DNA from: Candidatus Aphodocola excrementigallinarum
GTDB taxonomy: Bacteria; Bacillota_I; Bacilli_A; RF39; UBA660
Direction of reading: 5' to 3'
NCBI GenBank assembly: GCA_018714855.1
Contig: DVMT01000028.1
Coordinates: 1-38,432, forward strand
DNA: 38,432 bases
Below, in pieces: positions 35,125 through 38,432 of this stretch. Both the position numbers and the translations under genes were made by a program. The notes below the pieces were generated by a model. It did not search any database and was not told the DNA's origin. It saw only the letters and a list, made by a program, of their open reading frames with translations. Numbering within the stretch: the first letter of the stretch is position 1; each line of letters opens with the position of its first letter.

Positions 35125-35856
35125 ATGAATGATTTTATTTTAAACTTTGGTAAATCAGAGCTATTAATTTTACTTGCTATGTTACCAACTTTTGTAATAG
35201 GGTTTATTATTTATAAAAAAGACATAATAGAAAAAGAGCCTTTTTTATTACTTTTAAAGTTATTTTTGTTTGGTGTTTTATCAACGGGTGTTGCTCTTTT
35301 CCTAGAAATATATATGCAAAAGATATTTGCGTTTTCACAGGAAACTAATTTTTTAAGTATATTATTTAGATCTTTTATAATAATTGCGCTTTGTGAAGAA
35401 CTTATAAAGTGGCTTTTTACTTATGTTATTACATGGCGTGGTAAGAATTTTAATTATACTTATGATGCCATTGTTTACTCGGTTTTTATAGCACTTGGCT
35501 TTGCAACGATGGAAAACATAATGGTAATATTATTTAATAATGTTAGCTTATTAACTTCTTTATTAAGAGGTTTAATAACCGTTCCTGCTCATGCTTTTTT
35601 TGCAATATTATCAGGTTATTACTTAGGACTTGCAAAAAGTTATTTTGCAAGGGGTTGGAATAGGAAAGCTAAAAAAAATATTTGCTTAAGTATTATTTTA
35701 CCGATTTTAATGCATGGTTTATTTGATTTCTTATTATTTACTGATAATACAGTTTCAATTGTTTTGGTAACTATATTTATTATATATTTATATTTTTCAT
35801 CTTATGTTAAAGTTTCTGAAGCATCAAGAAAAAGTAAAAAAATAACGGAAAAGTAA
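35125..35856 (+). CDS. PrsW-family intramembrane protease-like protein
   Basis: CEELIKWLFTYV, YDAIVYSVFIALGFATMENI, VPAHAFFAILSGYYLGLAK, ILMHGLFDF. Confidence 0.88.
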   Translation: MNDFILNFGKSELLILLAMLPTFVIGFIIYKKDIIEKEPFLLLLKLFLFGVLSTGVALFLEIYMQKIFAFSQETNFLSILFRSFIIIALCEELIKWLFTYVITWRGKNFNYTYDAIVYSVFIALGFATMENIMVILFNNVSLLTSLLRGLITVPAHAFFAILSGYYLGLAKSYFARGWNRKAKKNICLSIILPILMHGLFDFLLFTDNTVSIVLVTIFIIYLYFSSYVKVSEASRKSKKITEK

Positions 35857-35875
35857 GTTTTTCGTTATTTTTATT
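35838..35875. terminator. Bidirectional terminator
   Basis: AAATAACGGAAAA-gtaag-TTTTTCGTTATTTTT. Confidence 0.75.
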
Positions 35876-36575
35876 CTTCATCAGAATCTTCATTATCGCT
35901 TTTAGATACTTTTTCGTGTTCCCATGTTATACTTACAACACCTGCATCAGTACTTATTTTATTTATTACCATTTCTACTTTACTTGGTGTGGATGTTGTC
36001 ATTATTGCTTTAAGTTTTATTTCCTCTTCTGTTATTTCACTTCTTTCTAAACTATCAAGTACTAAATCATTATTATCTATTATTTTAGCAAAGTTTGATC
36101 TTACTTTTTCTTCTTTTGCTTTTTTACAATTTATTCTTATCGTGTATCTTTCTTTTGCACTTTGTTTTACTTTGTTCATAATATACTGTGAAACTAGTCT
36201 TAATATTATGTTTGAAAGTAAGACGAATATGGTGCCTAGTGTTGCTTCAATTACTAAGCCTGATGCACAAAGTGTTCCAATTGCGGCAACACACCATAAA
36301 GTAGCAGCCGTGTTAAGCCCTTTTATTTTGCTACCGTCTCTTAATATTACGCCCGCACCTAAAAAACCAATTCCTGATACAACTTGAGCAGCTATTCTTG
36401 TTTTATCATTAACATCTATTCCATATGATAAATAAACGAATAAAAAAGCACCAATACATACTAACACATTCGTTCTTAAACCCACCATTCTATGCCTTAA
36501 TTGACGCTCAAGACCAATTAAAATACTTAAAATAAAACATATACAAAGTCTTATTATAAAAGTTGTAAGATCCAT
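35871..36575 (-). CDS. MgtC/SapB family membrane protein
   Basis: LIGLERQLRHRMVGLRTNVLVCIGAFLF, RIAAQVVSGIGFLGAGVILRDGSKIKGLNTAATLWCVAAIGTLCASG. Confidence 0.93.
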   Translation of the reverse strand: MDLTTFIIRLCICFILSILIGLERQLRHRMVGLRTNVLVCIGAFLFVYLSYGIDVNDKTRIAAQVVSGIGFLGAGVILRDGSKIKGLNTAATLWCVAAIGTLCASGLVIEATLGTIFVLLSNIILRLVSQYIMNKVKQSAKERYTIRINCKKAKEEKVRSNFAKIIDNNDLVLDSLERSEITEEEIKLKAIMTTSTPSKVEMVINKISTDAGVVSITWEHEKVSKSDNEDSDEE

Positions 36576-36650
36576 AAAAAATCACCCTTTCTAGTGGAAA
36601 CTAATTATATCATATGTTATAATTTATGTACATAGTTTGGAGATGTTAAA

Positions 36651-37676
36651 ATGAATAAAAACTTATTTTTAGAATGTAAGGATAAAATAGAAAATAAGAT
36701 AAATGAAATTCTTGATAAAGAAATGGAAAAGTATAGCGATAATGAGTTTATAAAAGAATCAATTGGTGAGCTTAAAAGGTTATCATCATCTGGAAAAAGA
36801 GTGCGTGGGTATTTAATTAAGTTGGGTGCTATGTTGTTTGGCAAGGATGATGATTCTTATTTAGATTTAGCTGCTGCCATAGAAATATTTCAAACTGCAA
36901 TACTAATTCATGATGATATTATAGATGAGGCACAGAAAAGACGTGGGATGCAAACGATTAACAGTAAGTATCCTGGACACATTGGTATTTCTAAAGCAAT
37001 ATGCATTGGAGATTTAGGATTTTTCATATCATACAGAATAATTAATAACGCAAACATAAGTAAAGAACTAAAAGAAGAGATAGTAAAAATCTATTCTAAA
37101 ACACTTCACAACACGGTAAATGGTGAGATAGTAGACGTTGAACTTCCTTTAAAATCAATTTCTTATCATAAGAGTATGAGTGAGAAAGTAATATATGACA
37201 TATACGTTAATAAAACTGCTTGGTATACGATAATAGGACCTGTTTTGATTGGGGCAGCAAGTGCGGGAGCTAAAAAAGAAGATAAAGAAAAATTAATAAA
37301 AATGGGTACTTATTTAGGAATTGCCTTTCAAATAAAAGATGATTTATTAGGTATTTATCAAGATTCTGATAAAATGGGTAAAACCTTAAATGATATAAAA
37401 GAAGGAAAACAAACGATTATTTATAAGTACGCGATTGATCATGCAAACAAAGAAGAATTAAAAGAAATTGAAAAATACTACGGTAATCCTTCGGTTACGA
37501 AAGAAGAAAGTAAAAAAATAGCCGAGCTATTTGATATGCTTGGTGCAAAGAAAAACGCAGAAGAATTAGTAAAAGAATACACTGATAGAGGAATAGAAAT
37601 AATTAATGATATGGACGTTTCTAATAAAGATGAGTTTATCACTTTTGCAGATTATCTACTAAATAGAGAAAATTAA
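36651..37676 (+). CDS. Polyprenyl synthetase
   Basis: SSSGKRVRGYLIKLGA, AILIHDDIIDEAQKRRGMQTIN, GIAFQIKDDLLGIYQDSDKMGKTLNDIKEGKQT. Confidence 0.92.
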   Translation: MNKNLFLECKDKIENKINEILDKEMEKYSDNEFIKESIGELKRLSSSGKRVRGYLIKLGAMLFGKDDDSYLDLAAAIEIFQTAILIHDDIIDEAQKRRGMQTINSKYPGHIGISKAICIGDLGFFISYRIINNANISKELKEEIVKIYSKTLHNTVNGEIVDVELPLKSISYHKSMSEKVIYDIYVNKTAWYTIIGPVLIGAASAGAKKEDKEKLIKMGTYLGIAFQIKDDLLGIYQDSDKMGKTLNDIKEGKQTIIYKYAIDHANKEELKEIEKYYGNPSVTKEESKKIAELFDMLGAKKNAEELVKEYTDRGIEIINDMDVSNKDEFITFADYLLNREN

Positions 37677-37707
37677 AAAAAATTATCAGAAGATTGATAA
37701 TTTTTTT
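37674..37707 (+). terminator. Terminator
   Basis: AAATTATCA-gaagat-TGATAATTTTTTT. Confidence 0.8.
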
Positions 37708-37814
37708 CATAAATGATTATTTTGATATGAGATTTTACACAATTATTTACTATATAAACTAAAAAAATATTAATATTTAAATTATTTTGATAAAATTAAA
37801 TTGGAGGATTATAT

Positions 37815-38432
37815 ATGAGCACAACAATTTATATTACAAGACATTCTATTCCTATGAACATGTATCCATCAATTAAAAATGGTGATGAATTTCAAACTAA
37901 AAATGAAAAGCAAATACTTTCGGTAGAAGGAGAAAAAAGAGCTGAAAAACTAAGCGAATTAGAAGAATTACAAGATGTTGATGTTGTTATATCAAGTAAC
38001 TATGTAAGAGCTATTGCAACTGCTAAATACGTAGCGAATAAAAATGATAAAGATATAATAATACATGATGATTTTGGCGAAAGAAAATTTGGTAATATTA
38101 ATTCTTATAGCGAGTTACCAGAAGATTTTTATGAACGTCAAGCAAAAGATGAAACGTATAAACCTTCGTATGGTGAATCTAGAAAAGAGGTTGCAGAAAG
38201 AATTTTTAATGCGTTAAATTATGTTTTAAATGAATATAAAAACAAAAAGATTTTTATCGCAACTCATGGTACTGCATTATCTTGTCTTTTGTCTAAAATA
38301 GCAAAAGTTGTATTTACTGATTATAAGGAATATAAAATGAATTTATATTTTAATGATAAGTTAATATTTGATGGTAATTATGATGCACCAGAATTATTTA
38401 AACTTGAATTTGATGAGAATAATAAATTAACT
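37815..38432 (+). CDS. Histidine phosphatase family protein (runs off window)
   Basis: IYITRHSIPMNMYPS..LSVEGEKRAEKLSEL..VVISSNYVRAIATAKYVAN..ATHGTALSCLLSK; GGAGG RBS. Confidence 0.85.
   Translation, partial: MSTTIYITRHSIPMNMYPSIKNGDEFQTKNEKQILSVEGEKRAEKLSELEELQDVDVVISSNYVRAIATAKYVANKNDKDIIIHDDFGERKFGNINSYSELPEDFYERQAKDETYKPSYGESRKEVAERIFNALNYVLNEYKNKKIFIATHGTALSCLLSKIAKVVFTDYKEYKMNLYFNDKLIFDGNYDAPELFKLEFDENNKLT

Noticed and set aside
35989-36387. 132-aa plus-strand ORF inside the mgtC-like gene
   Set aside because: Antisense shadow ORF of a strongly recognised MgtC/SapB protein.

Overview
AT-rich, standard-code Firmicutes/Tenericutes-like chromosome segment, probably from an uncultured gut-type lineage. 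The backbone is housekeeping: cdaA-cdaR, rplM-rpsI, HtrA protease, LysM amidases, SleB-like hydrolase, MTA/SAH nucleosidase-like protein, TspO, a FtsX-type ABC exporter, DUF2975/HTH/DUF4173-like genes, FkbM methyltransferase, Y-family polymerase with a YolD-like partner, PrsW, MgtC, polyprenyl synthase, tRNA-Trp and histidine phosphatases. The most unusual locus is a compact five-gene operon at 20277-25027: a FolE2-type GTP cyclohydrolase, an unknown protein, a divergent GTP-cyclohydrolase-II-like protein with a long unassigned C-terminus, a CYTH-domain protein and a Qng1/DUF2419 queuosine-salvage-like glycosidase. It is preceded by a near-consensus promoter and a short leader whose terminator and antiterminator pairings are mutually exclusive. 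I interpret it as a candidate undescribed pathway for a GTP-derived pterin, pyrimidine or deazapurine (or its nucleoside), under riboswitch-like control. Secondary points of interest: a membrane protein with two Rx4H (HEPN-like) motifs, a tRNA-Trp 3'-half remnant bounding a ~3.6 kb putative island with tandem 17-bp operator-like repeats, and a LysM amidase paralog that has lost catalytic residues. All family calls are from motif recognition only; no search was run.
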